From NCBI RefSeq assembly GCF_019048525.1, contig NZ_CP077369.1, positions 2,604,001 through 2,668,000 of the forward strand: DNA of 64,000 nt. Direction: 5' to 3'. The stretch comes from Acinetobacter lwoffii. Lineage in GTDB: Bacteria; Pseudomonadota; Gammaproteobacteria; Pseudomonadales; Moraxellaceae. Within the stretch, counting starts at the first letter, position 1. Every line of letters starts with the position of its first letter. Below the pieces are notes generated by a model, which saw only the letters and a list, made by a program, of their open reading frames with translations, made no database searches and was not told the DNA's origin. Below are positions 62,495 through 64,000 of the stretch, in pieces. A program made the translations under genes and the position numbers.

Positions 62495-62929
62495 TTAACC
62501 ACATGAAGCCTGGATAATCTTTTTGCTTGTAGGATCCACCGTTACAGTCACTCGTTCTTCACGATAATCCATCGTCACCGCTTGACCCGGCTCAACCATA
62601 CGTACAATTTGTGCCTTGGTTTTCTGCTTGATTTGCGCTTCAGTCAAATTGGACTGACCCACCAATGCCGCTGCCTGATCAGCAATACATTTAGGTTGAT
62701 TCATGTGCAGTAATTCCCACTCCTCGACCACCTGACCATTCTTTAAATGGCAATATCCGACCTGACCATTGCTTTCAGTACGAATCTCAAGCTTGCCACC
62801 CTGATTGACACAATAAGCGCTTGCAGGATTCGCTGAACCTATTTTAGGAGCTTCCGTCTCAGATTGCGGCGTGGTGGTACATGCGCTTAGAGCGAGAGCC
62901 AACAAACCGAACAGCATTGTTTTTTTCAT
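62495..62929 (-). CDS. DUF333 and I78-inhibitor-like lipoprotein
   Basis: A 144-residue lipoprotein (signal and lipobox MKKTMLFGLLALALSAC). Two domains follow. The first is DUF333-like (ANPASAYCVNQGGKLEIRTE, VGYCHLKNGQVVEEWEL). The second resembles the I78 peptidase-inhibitor family (VEPGQAVTMDYREERVTVTV then DPTSKKIIQASCG). I78 proteins inhibit serine peptidases; DUF333 is often next to such lipoproteins. A periplasmic inhibitor or cell-surface role is inferred. Confidence 0.8.
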   Translation of the reverse strand: MKKTMLFGLLALALSACTTTPQSETEAPKIGSANPASAYCVNQGGKLEIRTESNGQVGYCHLKNGQVVEEWELLHMNQPKCIADQAAALVGQSNLTEAQIKQKTKAQIVRMVEPGQAVTMDYREERVTVTVDPTSKKIIQASCG

Positions 62930-63279
62930 GAGAGCCTATTCTTCTTCAATAATTCTTCACCAATTTAGCATATTTCCTTGTCCTTGCCAGAGACAAGTCT
63001 GTGTACATTTTTAACCGTGCTTTTTCATTAAAGAATGGAAATAACACCTTTATGAATTAAGGACTTCAACGCTATAACTTCTTTCAATGAACAAGAAAAA
63101 CAGAAGAGAAGAACCTCTACAAAATACGAAAATGCCGAATGAATCGCCTAGACCAAGTAATTATGCACCTCAATAGCATTGCATTGTCATTACATCATTC
63201 AAATATGACTTCGCTTTTAGATTTGTGATCTGTGCTGGATTGATTTAATATTTGATTGAATTTTAAACTTTCTATTGGC
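62930..63279. other. Intergenic region upstream of xseA
   Basis: About 350 bases between divergent starts at 62929 and 63280. No gene or RNA was recognised. Confidence 0.5.
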
Positions 63280-64000
63280 ATGACAGACGATCCTCAACTC
63301 TCCCTCAAGGAATATCTTGCTACGGTTCAGGAAGTGGTCAAACTCACTTTCGATACACCAGTATGGGTCAAAGCCGAAATTCGTAATCTAAGTATTAAAG
63401 CCGGCCATTATTATCTGGAGCTGGCAGAAAAAGAAGCCGATAGCGATCAGGTGATTGCCAGTTGCCGAGCGACCATCTGGAAATTTAGTGCCCAGAAAAT
63501 TGTCACGCAGTTTGAACGTGAAAGCGGAATTGAGCTGAGTCGCGATCTGAAAGTGCTGATTAAAGTTAAAGCTAATTTCGATCCGCAATATGGCTTTTCT
63601 TTAAATATTGTCGAGATTGATTCAGGCTATACCTTGGGAGATATTGCCCGGCGTTATCAGCAGATTGTTGAGCGGTTGACGAATGAAGGACTGATTCAGC
63701 GCAATAGAAACTTGCCTAGCCCTTTTGACCTAAACCGGATTCTGGTGATTGCTCCCGAAAATGCAGCAGGCCTGGGAGATTTCAAAAAAGATGCCGATAC
63801 ACTACAGCGTGCGCAGGTGTGTAAGTTTGTCTATCACAGTGCGACTTTTCAGGGAAATACTGCCCCGCAAAGTATTATGTACAGTCTGGCACAAGCACTT
63901 AAACAATGGGCACAGACCTATAACACTGCACCGGATCTGATTGTAATTATACGAGGGGGTGGCGCGGTCAATGATCTGGCTTATTTGAATGATTATGATC
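63280..64000 (+). CDS. xseA: Exodeoxyribonuclease VII large subunit (start, cut by window end)
   Basis: The first 240 codons of XseA, which together with XseB degrades single-stranded DNA. The frame is open from ATG 63280 to the window end. The N-terminal OB-fold reads LSLKEYLATVQEVVKLTFDT, PVWVKAEIRNLSIK, GHYYLEL, and the catalytic domain begins LPSPFDLNRILVIAPENAAG with VYHSATFQG and the conserved LIVIIRGGGAVNDLAYLNDYD-type motif at the end. The C-terminal coiled coil lies outside the window. Confidence 0.95.
   Translation, partial: MTDDPQLSLKEYLATVQEVVKLTFDTPVWVKAEIRNLSIKAGHYYLELAEKEADSDQVIASCRATIWKFSAQKIVTQFERESGIELSRDLKVLIKVKANFDPQYGFSLNIVEIDSGYTLGDIARRYQQIVERLTNEGLIQRNRNLPSPFDLNRILVIAPENAAGLGDFKKDADTLQRAQVCKFVYHSATFQGNTAPQSIMYSLAQALKQWAQTYNTAPDLIVIIRGGGAVNDLAYLNDYD

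Overview
The window is chromosomal DNA of a gammaproteobacterium, almost certainly the genus Acinetobacter. The reasons are the pyrG-kdsA-eno-ftsB-ispD order, the cydP-cydA-cydB-cydX-ybgE order, the rRNA operon with tRNA-Ile and tRNA-Ala, metZ-type methionine synthesis, the moderately AT-rich sequence and the many Acinetobacter-like small proteins. Most of it is housekeeping genome. Accessory DNA is limited to two insertion sequences and a few AT-rich orphan genes.

Layout. 1-5100: an acyl-CoA dehydrogenase gene split by an IS30-family element, an intact acyl-CoA dehydrogenase paralogue, a GNAT acetyltransferase and a lytic transglycosylase. 5450-11290: a complete rRNA operon on the minus strand (P1-like promoter, 16S, tRNA-Ile, tRNA-Ala, 23S, 5S, terminator) with long RNase III-type processing stems. 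11479-15057 (minus): a DUF2057 protein, two tandem nitroreductase-like proteins and FtsY. 15274-18215: two M16 peptidase-like proteins, only one with the HxxEH site. 18139-20447: small membrane, Sel1-like, DUF2750 and CBS proteins. 20578-28284 (minus): a lone trpB, a MoxR ATPase/VWA pair, YcgL, RNase D, RecR, YbaB and MetZ. 28427-32656 (plus): a PhaC-like hydrolase, a beta-hydroxyacid dehydrogenase-family oxidoreductase, a YARHG protein, a HIT protein and a porin. 32789-33702: an IS5-family (IS427-like) element flanked by TA. 34011-37363: the cytochrome bd operon. 37385-44357 (minus): an unknown protein, RodA, IspD, FtsB, enolase, KdsA and PyrG. 44589-52240: a lipoprotein, a YheT-like hydrolase, an NTF2-like protein, FadH divergent from a padR-hydrolase-sirtuin operon, and a LysR regulator. 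52490-64000: Map, BrnQ, small membrane proteins, a hydrolase, two AT-rich orphans (one HNH-like), AcnB, lipoproteins and the start of xseA.

The genes work together in several modules: cell envelope and division (RodA, FtsB, KdsA, IspD, lytic transglycosylase), protein targeting (FtsY), aerobic metabolism (bd oxidase, AcnB, enolase), fatty-acid oxidation (acyl-CoA dehydrogenases, FadH) and recombination or repair (RecR-YbaB, XseA). The most interesting non-routine signals are four. First, the PadR-type divergon at 46.8-51.3 kb has a 28-bp perfect palindrome and couples FadH to a sirtuin lacking the usual zinc cysteines. Second, a perfect 13-bp hairpin buries the Shine-Dalgarno and start codon of a small membrane protein at 18.46 kb. 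Third, a run of three hairpins ending in a terminator at 57.3 kb could be a small RNA. Fourth, the IS30 insertion disrupts an acyl-CoA dehydrogenase. No CRISPR array, prophage or recognisable defence island is present.
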